DNA from: an actinobacterium LLX17
GTDB taxonomy: Bacteria; Actinomycetota; Actinomycetes; Propionibacteriales; Nocardioidaceae
DNA: 64,000 nucleotides
NCBI GenBank assembly: GCA_000471045.1
Contig: KI301992.1
Coordinates: 1,744,060 to 1,808,059, forward strand
Direction of reading: 5' to 3'
Every line of letters starts with the position of its first letter. Position 1 is the stretch's first letter. The position numbers were made by a program, and so were the translations under genes. Positions 8,668 to 17,276 of this stretch are shown piece after piece. The notes under the pieces are model-generated. The model was not told the DNA's origin and searched no databases. It worked only from the letters and a program-made list of their open reading frames with translations.

Positions 8668-9405
8668 TCAGGTGCTGCGAGGTCCGAAGGCGGGCAGGTC
8701 GCGATCGACGACGATCCGCTCCGCGACGTCGCGCAGCTTGATGTTGTGGTCCTGCGAGTACCGGCGCAGCACGTCGAACGCACGGTCCTGGTCGAGCCCG
8801 TAGCGCTCCATGAGCATGCCCATGGCCATGCCGATGAGCTTGCGGGCGTCGACGGCGCGCTCGAGACCCTCGGCGTTCTGCGACGACGCCAGGGCGACCG
8901 AGGCATGACGGGCCAGCACCGTGGCCACGGCCATGTCGTCGTCGTCGAAGGCGTGCGGCCGACTGGCGTAGGCGTTCATCGAGCCGTAGCGCCGCTCCTG
9001 CGTGGCCAAGGGAACGCTGAGGACGCTGCGGTAGCCGAGCTCGACCACCTTGGGACTCCACCGCGGCCACCGCGTCTCGACCTCGAGGTCGTCGATGCGG
9101 TACAGCCCGGAGGGATCCTCCAGGGCGTCGAGGCACGGTCCCTCGTCCAGCTCGACCTGCAGGTCGTGGGCCGTGGCGACGGGCTCGGAGGTGCAGGCCG
9201 ACGTCTCGACGCGGCTGCGGCTGAACACCAGAAGGACGCCGGCGTCCTCACATCCCAGCCCGGTGCGGGCGTACTCGGCGATGAGCTGCACGGTGCGAGC
9301 CACGGTGGGCTCGGCGTGCAGGGCGAGGGCCAGCTCGCTGAGCTCCATGTCGCGGGCCGCGGGGCGGCGCGTCGGCGGTGGCTCGAACTCGTGCTTGGTC
9401 GACAT
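8668..9405 (-). CDS. GAF-ANTAR domain RNA-binding regulator
   Basis: 245 aa. A GAF domain (about 20-165) is followed by a C-terminal ANTAR domain (GMAMGMLMERYGLDQDRAFDVLRRYSQDHNIKLRDVA). ANTAR domains bind paired hexaloop RNA hairpins and act as antiterminators. The start was set at ATG 9405, 11 nt after GGGAAGG, rather than the GTG 12 nt upstream that overlaps that site. No dual-hexaloop target was recognised in the leader. A paralogue lies at 18.3-19.0 kb. Confidence 0.88.
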   Translation of the reverse strand: MSTKHEFEPPPTRRPAARDMELSELALALHAEPTVARTVQLIAEYARTGLGCEDAGVLLVFSRSRVETSACTSEPVATAHDLQVELDEGPCLDALEDPSGLYRIDDLEVETRWPRWSPKVVELGYRSVLSVPLATQERRYGSMNAYASRPHAFDDDDMAVATVLARHASVALASSQNAEGLERAVDARKLIGMAMGMLMERYGLDQDRAFDVLRRYSQDHNIKLRDVAERIVVDRDLPAFGPRST

Positions 9406-9549
9406 GACGGCGGGCACCTTCCCGTGCGTTCCGGAAACTGGTGGCTACGTCTCAACCACGATGGACGAGGCTGATCTTAGTCCCCCCCGGGGTCGCGCGT
9501 GTTGCGCAGCGACTGACGTGTGAATCGCCTGTCAGCCCGCCAGCAGTGG

Positions 9550-9906
9550 CTACGCCGGTTCGCCGGCCTCATGGCCCAGTGCGTCGGCGAGGCGCTCGTG
9601 CAGGTTGAGCGCCTGCTCGAGGGCGGCGAGACGCAGGGCCGCGCGGACGCGTCGGCTCGCGACGATGTGCAATTCGCCGCGCCGGACCCGGACCTTGCGG
9701 CGCACCAGCACGATCACACCGATGCCGGTCGAGTCGATGAAGCCCACGCCGGAGAGGTCCAGCACGAGGCGCATTGGCTCCACGTCGATCTCACCGAGGA
9801 CGTGGTCACGAAAGGCCGGTGCGGTGGCGAGGTCGATGTCACCCTCGGCGGCCACCACGATCGAGCTGCCTTCGGTCGTCGTGCGGAGGTCGAGCCGTGC
9901 GGTCAT
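9550..9906 (-). CDS. STAS-domain anti-sigma factor antagonist
   Basis: 118 aa single STAS domain with VLDLSGVGFIDSTGIGVIVL, whose Ser/Thr cluster is the usual phosphorylation site. It is monocistronic and convergent with nothing coding. It is a second partner-switching antagonist besides the one at 722, and could be served by either SpoIIE phosphatase in the window. Confidence 0.9.
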   Translation of the reverse strand: MTARLDLRTTTEGSSIVVAAEGDIDLATAPAFRDHVLGEIDVEPMRLVLDLSGVGFIDSTGIGVIVLVRRKVRVRRGELHIVASRRVRAALRLAALEQALNLHERLADALGHEAGEPA

Positions 9907-10005
9907 GCCAGCACGGTCGCACGTCGAGGCCGTCGATGCACATCGGCCCGGGCCTCCACCCCCTGCTCAGCGCGTCGTTCCGGCACCACGGGGTAAGAAG
10001 GGCGC

Positions 10006-10671
10006 ATGACCGAAGCCCCAGAAGTCGAAGGCCCCGAACTCGTCCAGACCATGGCCTTCGGCCCGTTGACGATCAGCTACGACCACCGGGTCCTCGAGCC
10101 GCGCCCCTGGACGACGGCCCAGTCCGCCTGGGCCACCCAGCTGCTCGAGCACGCACCCGAGGGTCCCGTGCTGGAGCTGTGCGCTGGCGCCGGACAGATC
10201 GGGCTGCTGGCCGTGGCGCCCACCGATCGCCGTCTCGTCGCAGTCGACGCCGACCCGGTCGCCAGCATGTTCGCGCGGTCCAACTGCGGCGAGGCCGGGC
10301 TCGACGACCGCGTCGAGATCCGCACCGGCATGCTCGAGACGGCGGTCGCGGCCGACGAGCGCTTCGCCCTGGTCATCGCCGACCCGCCGTGGGTCGAGTC
10401 GGCCCGCGTCACCGAGTTCGAGGAGGATCCGGTCACCGCGATCGACGGAGGTTCCGACGGCCTGGACATCGCGCGCGCCTGCCTGCGGGTGGCCGCCGAG
10501 CACCTGCTGCCGGGCGGATCAGTGCTCTTGCAGGTGGGTGGCCCGCGCCAGGTCGCGCGCATCCGCCACGAGGCGCTCGAGAACGCGTGGCCCGGACTCG
10601 CGCCCGACGAGCACCGCGATCACGGTGAGTCGGGCTCGCTCCTGCGGCTCGACCGCATCACTGCGGACTGA
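10006..10671 (+). CDS. Class I SAM-dependent methyltransferase (HemK/PrmC-like fold)
   Basis: 221 aa. LELCAGAGQIGLLA is the SAM-binding motif I and VIADPPWVES is an (N/D)PPW-type motif IV, as in HemK/RsmC-like N-methyltransferases. The N-terminus (FGPLTISYDHRVLEPRPWT) resembles the RsmC/PrmC-like group. The substrate is unknown. It is a single gene; the convergent CDGSH gene starts two bases after the stop. Confidence 0.82.
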   Translation: MTEAPEVEGPELVQTMAFGPLTISYDHRVLEPRPWTTAQSAWATQLLEHAPEGPVLELCAGAGQIGLLAVAPTDRRLVAVDADPVASMFARSNCGEAGLDDRVEIRTGMLETAVAADERFALVIADPPWVESARVTEFEEDPVTAIDGGSDGLDIARACLRVAAEHLLPGGSVLLQVGGPRQVARIRHEALENAWPGLAPDEHRDHGESGSLLRLDRITAD

Positions 10672-10673
10672 CG

Positions 10674-10889
10674 TCAGGAAGGGCGCAGCTTCTCCGGCAG
10701 CACCTTGTGGGTGCCGTCGCACCACGGCAGCACGGCCGACTTGTCGCAGCGGCACACCGCCGACACGGGCCGGGTGGTCGCGTGACGCGTGCCGTCGGGG
10801 CCCTCGATCACGTGGTCGCCGCGCAGCAGCATCGGCCCGCCCGGACACAGCACCACGTCCGGGTGGTCGAAGACCTCCTGCCCGCTCAT
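10674..10889 (-). CDS. CDGSH-type iron-sulfur protein
   Basis: 71 aa. CRCDKSAVLPWCDGTHK matches the CxC-x2-(S/T)-x3-P-x-C-D-G-x-H motif that binds a 2Fe-2S cluster through three Cys and one His. The ATG overlaps the TGA of the upstream gene (ATGA), so it is translated together with the iron-containing oxidase. It is the last gene of a three-gene minus-strand operon. The role is probably redox or iron-sulfur transfer to its neighbours (inference). Confidence 0.9.
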   Translation of the reverse strand: MSGQEVFDHPDVVLCPGGPMLLRGDHVIEGPDGTRHATTRPVSAVCRCDKSAVLPWCDGTHKVLPEKLRPS

Positions 10890-11827
10890 GCGGCCCACTC
10901 CTCCAGCAGTCGTCCGGCGAGCCGGTTCTCGAGGTCGAGGCACACCGAGGCTCCGAGCAGCACGTCCTCGCGCAGGTGCGGGTCGTCGTCGAGCAGAGCG
11001 CCGCAGATGGTGCGGGCGGCCAGCTGCTCGTGGACGGCATCGGCCTCGACGTGCTCGGTGTAGTAGCCGACCATCTCGGGCGGGAAGTCCAGGCGCTCCA
11101 GTCCTTGAGCCATGCGACGCGACGGCAGCGAGCTGGTGGCCTCGAAGGCCGCGAGGTGGCCCAGTGCCGCACCGCGGAGTCGACGCTGCAGCCCGAACAT
11201 CGACATGACGTTGTTCTGAGCGAGCGCCTCGGCCGGCGCCTGGTCGACGTACGCGCCGTACTTCGGGTCGAGACCGGCGGCCTCCATCCCCTTGGCGAAC
11301 AGGTGGTGATGCAGCCGGTTGGGGTCACCGTTGCCGTACTCGTCGAACTGCAGCTCCAGCAGCGCCGCCTTCGGACCGGCACCGAGGCGCGGGACGACCC
11401 ATGCCGTGGGGTCCTGCTCCTTGAGGTGGTAGACCGAGCGGATCGCGAGCAGCTGCTCGACCTGCTCGTGGGTGGCGTGCCGGTGCACGTAGGTGGCCAG
11501 CGACGGACCGTCGTCGGCCTCGCACATCGCGAAGATCGCCGTGGCGACGTCGTCACCGACCGGCGTGGGGGTGCACCGGTCGCGCAGCTCGGCCTCGAAG
11601 GCGTCCTCCAGGGAGCGGCGGACCGCGATGAGGTCCGGATCCCACTCGCGCCGCTCGTCGACGTCCTCGAACCCGCGGTAGGACAGCTCGAAGAGGACCC
11701 AGAGAGCCAGGTGGAGGTCGTCCTCACCCGACGCGTCGGAGGCGCGAATCGCTGCCGGGGCTGCACCGGTGCGCAGCGCCTCGAGGACGGCCGCGCTCAC
11801 GTCGCCGCGCGGGCTGGGGGTCAGCAC
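10886..11827 (-). CDS. Iron-containing redox enzyme, heme-oxygenase-like (HDO) fold
   Basis: 313 aa. It has the all-helical TenA/heme-oxygenase-like di-iron oxidase pattern, with conserved acidic and His residues in LELQFDEYGNGDPNRLHHHLF and a helical C-terminal half. Family members use a di-iron site for oxidative chemistry, and the substrate is unknown. The GTG start at 11827 lies in GTGCTGA with the stop of the upstream hydrolase; a longer frame extends antisense into it and was rejected. The CDGSH protein downstream may be an electron donor. Confidence 0.84.
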   Translation of the reverse strand: MLTPSPRGDVSAAVLEALRTGAAPAAIRASDASGEDDLHLALWVLFELSYRGFEDVDERREWDPDLIAVRRSLEDAFEAELRDRCTPTPVGDDVATAIFAMCEADDGPSLATYVHRHATHEQVEQLLAIRSVYHLKEQDPTAWVVPRLGAGPKAALLELQFDEYGNGDPNRLHHHLFAKGMEAAGLDPKYGAYVDQAPAEALAQNNVMSMFGLQRRLRGAALGHLAAFEATSSLPSRRMAQGLERLDFPPEMVGYYTEHVEADAVHEQLAARTICGALLDDDPHLREDVLLGASVCLDLENRLAGRLLEEWAA

Positions 11828-12477
11828 GGCTCGACCGTGGAGCTGGGCGACATGGGGATTCCTCTCGCTGACGTGCTGGCGTCGAGCCCGGGCGGGGCGA
11901 CGAACGTGACGTCGGCGGACGCCACGACCTCCTGGCGGTACGACTCGGTGAGGTACTTCACCGCCGCCTCGTGCTTGCGCGGCTCGGCGGCCAGGCCGTC
12001 CTCGACCAGCACGACCCGCAGGTCGTGCGCGAAGGCGTCGGCCGCCGTCATCAGGATGCACAGGTCGGTGGTGACGCCCACCAGGGCGATGGTGCCGACC
12101 CCGGCCCGCTCGAGGACGTCGCCGAAGGGGGTGCCGACGAAGGCGCTGTCGCGGGTCTTGGTGATGGTCGCGTGCGGGTGCAAGTCCAGCTCCGGCAGGA
12201 GCTCGGCGCCCTCGGTGCCCTCGACGACGACGCCCATCTGGTCCTCCTGCATCGACAGTGTCCACGTGGACCCGTCGGCACGGTGCTCGGTGCGCACCTC
12301 CACCACGAGGGCCCCGGCGTCGTGCGCGTGGCGGGCGAGATCGTTCGTGACGTCGACCAGACGGCCGCGGACCGCGTCGAGCTCCGGCGGTCGGAGGAAG
12401 TCGTTCTGCAGATCGAGGACGACGAGGGCCTCGACAGCCTCGGGGGCTGGCGGCCGGTCACGTGCAGCGTCGGTCAT
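11821..12477 (-). CDS. Cysteine hydrolase, isochorismatase/nicotinamidase family
   Basis: 218 aa. The catalytic triad is visible: Asp22 in VVLDLQNDF, Lys in ITKTRDSAF and Cys in VTTDLCILMT, with a cis-peptide VGVTT preceding the Cys. It may deamidate nicotinamide or hydrolyse a related amide; the exact substrate is not resolved. First gene of the operon with the HDO oxidase and CDGSH protein; GGGAAGGGA precedes its ATG. Confidence 0.87.
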   Translation of the reverse strand: MTDAARDRPPAPEAVEALVVLDLQNDFLRPPELDAVRGRLVDVTNDLARHAHDAGALVVEVRTEHRADGSTWTLSMQEDQMGVVVEGTEGAELLPELDLHPHATITKTRDSAFVGTPFGDVLERAGVGTIALVGVTTDLCILMTAADAFAHDLRVVLVEDGLAAEPRKHEAAVKYLTESYRQEVVASADVTFVAPPGLDASTSARGIPMSPSSTVEPC

Positions 12478-12642
12478 CGCGTCCCTTCCCGAGGTCGATC
12501 GGACGCCACATGGCGCCATGCTCGAACTACCCCCCACGCGCGAGGGCTAAACCCACGCCCGTGTGCGTGACCTGTGACTCACGGGGTACCTCCGAAGGGG
12601 TCGGCCGCACGGCCGCCAACGATTCCGAGCAGAGGAGCACCC

Positions 12643-13821
12643 ATGAAGGCACTCACCTGGCAGGGCCGGAGAGACGTTCGCGTCGAGACGGTCCCTGACC
12701 CGACCGTCCAGGCGGACACCGACGTCATCATCGAGGTGACCTCGAGCGGGCTCTGCGGCTCCGACCTGCACCTGTACGAGACGCTGGGAGCGTTCCTCCA
12801 CGCCGGCGACGTGCTGGGGCACGAGCCGATGGGCGTCGTGGTCGAGAAGGGGTCCGGCGTACCGAACCTCGACGTCGGCGACCGCGTCGTGGTGCCCTTC
12901 CAGATCGCGTGTGGTCACTGCTTCATGTGCGGCGATGGCCTGCCCACCCAGTGCGAGACCACCCAGGTGCGCGAGCACGGCATGGGCGCCGCTCTGTTCG
13001 GGTATACCGACCTCTACGGCTCTGTCCCCGGCGGTCAGGCCGAGCTGCTCCGCGTGCCTCACGCCGACTTCGGACCCGTCAAGGTCAATCCGGACGCCTC
13101 GGACGACCGCTACCTGTTCGTGTCGGACGTGCTGCCCACCGCGTGGCAGGCAGTGGAGTACTCCGGCGTCCAGTCCGACCAGACGCTCGTCATCCTGGGC
13201 CTCGGCCCGATCGGCGAGATGGCGGCTCGCGTCGCCCTGCAGCGGGGCGTCCGGGTCATCGGCGTCGACCTCGTGCGCTTCCGGCTCGACCGCGCCGACG
13301 CCCTGGGTGTCGAGACCCTGGACCTCGAGCACGACGACGTCGTCGCCCGGGTGCTCGACGCCACCAGTGGCCGCGGGGCGGACGCCGTGATCGACGCCGT
13401 GGGCATGGAGGCTCATGGGTCGCCCGGTGCCGAGATGGCCCAGCGTCTCGCCACGATGCTGCCCAAGCGCGTCGCGCAGGCCGTGATGCTGAACGCCGGT
13501 GTCGACCGGATGGCTGCCATCAACATGGCCGTCGAGCTCGTGCGTCGTGGCGGCACGATCTCGCTGAGCGGCGTCTACGCGGGTGCGCTCGACCCGATGC
13601 CGCTGCAGGTCATCTTCGACAAGCAGCTGACCCTGCGCATGGGCCAGGCGAACGTCCGCCGGTGGGTCGACGACTTCCTGCCGCTCGTCGAGGACTCGTC
13701 GGACCCGCTCGGACTCGACACCTTCGCCACGCACCACGTGGCTCTCGACGCGGCGCCCGAGGCGTACGCGATGTTCCAGCGCAAGGACCCCGGGGTGCAG
13801 AAGGTCGTCTTCAAGCCCTGA
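12643..13821 (+). CDS. Zinc-dependent alcohol dehydrogenase (formaldehyde-dehydrogenase-like MDR)
   Basis: 392 aa medium-chain dehydrogenase. Catalytic zinc ligands are in SSGLCGSDLHLYE and LGHEPMG; the structural zinc region (CGHCFMCGDGLPTQC) has four Cys. The Rossmann motif is VILGLGPIGEMAA. The length and inserted segments fit the glutathione-independent formaldehyde-dehydrogenase-like group. AGAGGAG precedes the ATG, and a large hairpin follows the stop codon. Confidence 0.92.
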   Translation: MKALTWQGRRDVRVETVPDPTVQADTDVIIEVTSSGLCGSDLHLYETLGAFLHAGDVLGHEPMGVVVEKGSGVPNLDVGDRVVVPFQIACGHCFMCGDGLPTQCETTQVREHGMGAALFGYTDLYGSVPGGQAELLRVPHADFGPVKVNPDASDDRYLFVSDVLPTAWQAVEYSGVQSDQTLVILGLGPIGEMAARVALQRGVRVIGVDLVRFRLDRADALGVETLDLEHDDVVARVLDATSGRGADAVIDAVGMEAHGSPGAEMAQRLATMLPKRVAQAVMLNAGVDRMAAINMAVELVRRGGTISLSGVYAGALDPMPLQVIFDKQLTLRMGQANVRRWVDDFLPLVEDSSDPLGLDTFATHHVALDAAPEAYAMFQRKDPGVQKVVFKP

Positions 13822-13835
13822 CCGAGCAGGGAACT

Positions 13836-13877
13836 GGCCGCGGGCTCTCGTCTGCGTGAGGCGAGACGCCCGCGGCC
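13836..13877 (+). terminator. Terminator hairpin after alcohol dehydrogenase
   Basis: The outer stem GGCCGCGGGC / GCCCGCGGCC (10 bp) continues as an inner TCTCG / CGAGA stem. It starts 14 nt after the stop codon. There is no long U-tract, as usual in actinobacteria. Confidence 0.6.
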
Positions 13878-13991
13878 GGTTCGGCTTGGCATTCCAGTAC
13901 CCCGAACGTGCGTTCCCATGCGTCCCGCTGCGTGACGGGCTCCGCAACGGGTACGTCCTGAGCGACCGCGCATCCGATCGAGAGGAACCCC

Positions 13992-14453
13992 ATGGGATCC
14001 GTCACCGAGTCCGTCGACGTGAACGTCGACGTCAGCACGGCCTACAACCAGTGGACCCAGTTCGAGGACTTCCCCCGGTTCATGTCCAACGTCGAGCGCA
14101 TCGTGCAGAAGGACGACACGCACCTGCACTGGATCGTCAAGGTCGGGCCCGTCACCCGGGAGTTCGACGCCACGATCACCGAGCAGCACCCCGACGAGCG
14201 GATCGCCTGGGCCTCCGACGACGGCCCGAAGCATGCCGGTGTCGTCACCTTCCATCGCCTCGACGAGGGTCGGGCCCGCGTCACCGCGCAGATGGACATC
14301 GATCCCGAGGGCTTCGTCGAGCAGGTCGGCGACAAGCTGGGCGTCCTGTCGAACCGTGTGCAGTCCGACATGCAGCAGTTCAAGTCGTTCATCGAGTCAC
14401 GCGGCGGCACCGAGACCGGCGCCTACCGCGGGGACGTCGACCGGCCCAGCTGA
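13992..14453 (+). CDS. SRPBCC family cyclase/dehydrase-like protein
   Basis: 153 aa, START-like/polyketide-cyclase fold. The family pattern is ESVDVNVDVSTAYNQWTQFEDFPRFMSNVERI, with RVTAQMDIDPEGFVEQVGDKL in the C-terminal helix. This group is common in actinobacterial stress regulons and binds unknown hydrophobic ligands. GAGAGGA precedes ATG. Confidence 0.85.
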   Translation: MGSVTESVDVNVDVSTAYNQWTQFEDFPRFMSNVERIVQKDDTHLHWIVKVGPVTREFDATITEQHPDERIAWASDDGPKHAGVVTFHRLDEGRARVTAQMDIDPEGFVEQVGDKLGVLSNRVQSDMQQFKSFIESRGGTETGAYRGDVDRPS

Positions 14454-14477
14454 GGCCCCGGCTCGGTGACCGGCCGG

Positions 14478-14678
14478 TCAGTCGTCGTCCTCCACGTCGA
14501 CGACCGCGCCGTCACCACGCTGGACGATCTCGCTCTCGCTGGGATCGGCGTGCAGGCGCACCTCGTCAGGCACCGCGTTGACCGCCATCGCGTCCTCGAC
14601 CGTGAACTCGTCAGCGCTGGGCTGGTCTCCGGGCTCGTCGTCGAACGTGGGCTTCTTCATCTCGTCTGGATTCGTCAT
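14478..14678 (-). CDS. Small acidic hypothetical protein
   Basis: 66 aa, very acidic (Asp/Glu-rich throughout, ending VDVEDDD), with no membrane segment. I do not recognise a family. It is convergent with the SRPBCC gene and its frame has actinobacterial third-position GC bias; it could still be spurious. Confidence 0.5.
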   Translation of the reverse strand: MTNPDEMKKPTFDDEPGDQPSADEFTVEDAMAVNAVPDEVRLHADPSESEIVQRGDGAVVDVEDDD

Positions 14679-14797
14679 GCCAGACCGGTACCCACCGGCC
14701 GGGAGTCCGACGCTCAGCCGGTGGAACCGCGATTGGCCATGCGTACCTCGGGTACGGGGAGGGTGGCCATTCACCGAGCCCCGTGAGGAGTCACACC

Positions 14798-15247
14798 ATG
14801 ACCAGTCATCAGAACCACGAGATCACCACCGCGCACAAGACGGCCAAGGGCGTCGCCGTCGCCGTCGGAGCGGTCTTCCTGCTCGTCGGCATCCTGGGAT
14901 TCATCCCCGGTGTGACGACCAACGTCGGCGACCTCCAGTCGCACGGCCACGAGAGCAATGCCAAGCTCCTGGGCCTGTTCCAGGTCTCGATCCTGCACAA
15001 CATCGTGCACATCCTGTTCGGCGTCGTGGGCCTCGCCGTCGCCGCAGCCACGCGGTACGTCCCGGCGTACCTCATCGGCGGTGGAGCCGTCTACGGCCTC
15101 CTGACCGTCTACGGCTTCGTGATCGACAAGAGCTCGGACGCCAACTTCGTGCCGCTCAACACGGCCGACAACTGGCTGCACCTCGTGCTGACCGTCGGCA
15201 TGATCGGCTTGGGCGTCTGGATCATGGGTCTGCTCCGCCGCCGCTGA
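14798..15247 (+). CDS. DUF4383 membrane protein
   Basis: 149 aa with four hydrophobic segments. GLFQVSILHNIVHILFGVVGL and LNTADNWLHLVL are the conserved DUF4383 blocks (His/Asn in TM helices). The function is unknown. GTGAGGAG lies upstream of the ATG. Convergent with the PAS-SpoIIE phosphatase gene, with two bases between stop codons. Confidence 0.85.
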   Translation: MTSHQNHEITTAHKTAKGVAVAVGAVFLLVGILGFIPGVTTNVGDLQSHGHESNAKLLGLFQVSILHNIVHILFGVVGLAVAAATRYVPAYLIGGGAVYGLLTVYGFVIDKSSDANFVPLNTADNWLHLVLTVGMIGLGVWIMGLLRRR

Positions 15248-15249
15248 GC

Positions 15250-16401
15250 TCAGTCGGCCGGCGGGCCGAGGACGACCAACGCGATGTCGTCGTCGGCCCG
15301 CTCGCCCTGGAAGGCCATCGTTGCCGCGAGCAACGCATCGACCGCCACTGCGACGTCACCGCGTCCGTGGCGGTCGAGTGCGTCCAGGAGCCGTAGCTCG
15401 CCGAACAGCTCACCGTCACGGCGCGCCTCGAGGATCCCGTCGGTGTAGAGCATCAGCCGGTCGCCGAACCCCAGGCGCAACGTGTCGTCGGTCAGGGGCG
15501 GGTCGTCCAGGACGCCGAGCAACGTGCCCAGTGTGCCGGTGGGCTCCGGAGCGGCGCCGGCCCGCACGACCACGGGCAACGGGTGGCCGGCGCTGCACGA
15601 GACGACGTCCCAGCCGCCGTCGCGCGCCTGCAGCCGCAGCAGCACCAAGGTGCAGAAGCGGTCGGTGCCGTGCTCGAGCAGGATGCGGTTGACGACGCCG
15701 AGCGCCGCCGCGGGGCTGCGGTGGTCGACGGTCGCGGCGCGCACGGAGTACCGGACGAGGGCCGTGATCACCGCGGCGTCGACACCCTTGCCGCACACGT
15801 CGCCCAGCACCACGACCCAGTCCCCCGGGCCGATCTGGAACACGTCGTAGAAGTCGCCGCCGACCTCCTCGCCGTCGCCCGACGGCCGGTAGCCCGCCGC
15901 GATCTGCAGTCCCGGGACGGCCGGCGGACGTGACGGGATGAGGGTCGACTGCAGCGTGCGCGCCAGCTGGCGGCTGCGCTCCTCGGACGCCTCGGCCTCC
16001 TGCTTGGCCCGCAGCAGCTCCTCCTCGTACTGCCGTCGCTCGCTGGCGTCGAAGACGGCGATGCTGATGACGGACGGGTGACCGTCGGCGTCACGGTCGA
16101 GCCGCGCGTTGAGCAGGATCGGCAGTCGTGAGCCGTCCGCGCACACCATCGTGAGGGCGATCTCGCGGACGCTTCCGGCGGTCAGCAGCATCGGGCGCAG
16201 GTGCGTCTGTCCGTAGGCCCGTGCCGCGCGGGTGACGAGGTCCGCGAACGACTTCAGGCCCACGACCTCCTCGCGGGAGTACCCGGTCCAGCTCAGCAGC
16301 GTCTCGTTGATCTGCAGGATCGGACCGTCGTAGGCCACCGTCGCGAACCCGCAGGGCGCCAGCTCGAGCAGTGGCTCGTCGAAGGTGCCTGGCGCCGTCA
16401 T
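15250..16401 (-). CDS. PAS-SpoIIE phosphatase, RsbP-like energy-stress phosphatase
   Basis: 383 aa. An N-terminal PAS domain (about 8-125) is followed by a short coiled coil rich in Glu/Arg and a PP2C/SpoIIE domain (about 165-380) with VGGDFYDVF, VLGDVCGKG, YTDGILEAR and DDDIALVVL metal motifs. Its ATG overlaps the stop of an RsbQ-like hydrolase by 4 bp. In Bacillus subtilis RsbQ and the PAS-PP2C phosphatase RsbP form the energy-stress input to the RsbV/RsbW/sigma-B switch. The same two-gene order here supports that reading. Confidence 0.88.
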   Translation of the reverse strand: MTAPGTFDEPLLELAPCGFATVAYDGPILQINETLLSWTGYSREEVVGLKSFADLVTRAARAYGQTHLRPMLLTAGSVREIALTMVCADGSRLPILLNARLDRDADGHPSVISIAVFDASERRQYEEELLRAKQEAEASEERSRQLARTLQSTLIPSRPPAVPGLQIAAGYRPSGDGEEVGGDFYDVFQIGPGDWVVVLGDVCGKGVDAAVITALVRYSVRAATVDHRSPAAALGVVNRILLEHGTDRFCTLVLLRLQARDGGWDVVSCSAGHPLPVVVRAGAAPEPTGTLGTLLGVLDDPPLTDDTLRLGFGDRLMLYTDGILEARRDGELFGELRLLDALDRHGRGDVAVAVDALLAATMAFQGERADDDIALVVLGPPAD

Positions 16402-17207
16402 GCCCGAGCGTCCAGGAAGCTGCGGATCGCGGCGATGGTCTCGTCCGGACTGCTGAGGTGGGGCAGGTGGCCCACCGCGTCGAGGTGCACCCACGTGCTG
16501 TCCGGGATCGCGTCGTGGACGTACCGGCCGGCCGACAACGGCGCGATCGTGTCGTCGGTGCACTGCAGCACGAGCGTCGGCGCCGACACGTGCGGCAGGT
16601 CGGCACGGTTGTCGGAGGTGAAGGTCAGTCGCGCGAACTGCCGGGCGACGTCGGGGTCGGTGCGACAGAAGCTGTCGGTGAGCTCCTGGCCGAGCTCAGG
16701 CCGGTCGGCGTTGCCCATGATGACCGGCGCCATCGACCGCGACCACCCCAGGTAGTTGCTGCCCAGCAGCTCGAGCAGCTCCTCGACGTCGCGCTCGTCG
16801 AAGCCGCCGACGTAGCCCGTCTCGAGGTCGTCGACGTAGCAGGCCGAGGGGCCCACCAGCACGAGCGCCGCGAACAGGTCGGGGGCCGCGCGCTGGGCGA
16901 GGACGGCCATCATCGCCGCGACCGAGTGACCGACCAGCACGATGTCACGCAGACCCAGCTCGCGGGACAGCAGCACGATGTCGTCGGCGTACGCCTGGAG
17001 GTCGTCGTAGTGCTCGGGGTCGTACGCCGAGACGTCGGACTGACCGGACCCCACGTGGTCGAAACGCACGACCTCGTGATCGGACTCGAAGGCCGGCGCC
17101 ACGTGGCGCCACATGTCCTGATCACACCCGAATCCCGGCCCCAGCACCATCGCCGGGGCGCCGAGTCGTCCCGTCCGGGTCACGGCGTGCCGCTGCACCA
17201 GGTCCAC
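16398..17207 (-). CDS. RsbQ-like alpha/beta hydrolase
   Basis: 269 aa, RsbQ length. Signatures are GPGFGCDQDMWRHV (oxyanion/lid region typical of RsbQ and KAI2/D14 proteins), Ser95 in GHSVAAMM, Asp in QCTDDTIAP and His in DAVGHLPHLS. It is proposed to supply a small signal to the PAS domain of the partner phosphatase encoded immediately downstream. The GTG start is supported by TAGGCT 6 nt upstream. Confidence 0.88.
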   Translation of the reverse strand: MDLVQRHAVTRTGRLGAPAMVLGPGFGCDQDMWRHVAPAFESDHEVVRFDHVGSGQSDVSAYDPEHYDDLQAYADDIVLLSRELGLRDIVLVGHSVAAMMAVLAQRAAPDLFAALVLVGPSACYVDDLETGYVGGFDERDVEELLELLGSNYLGWSRSMAPVIMGNADRPELGQELTDSFCRTDPDVARQFARLTFTSDNRADLPHVSAPTLVLQCTDDTIAPLSAGRYVHDAIPDSTWVHLDAVGHLPHLSSPDETIAAIRSFLDARA

Positions 17208-17213
17208 CCCGGC

Positions 17214-17219
17214 AGCCTA
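17214..17219 (-). promoter_or_regulatory. Leaderless -10 box (TAGGCT) of rsbQ-rsbP-like operon
   Basis: On the minus strand TAGGCT-N6-GTG, the same spacing as the plus-strand leaderless promoters in this window. Confidence 0.5.
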
Positions 17220-17276
17220 ATCGCTCGCGAGCGTCGCGGTCGGGAATGTTGGGGTGTGAGGGGCGTTGACCTTCTC

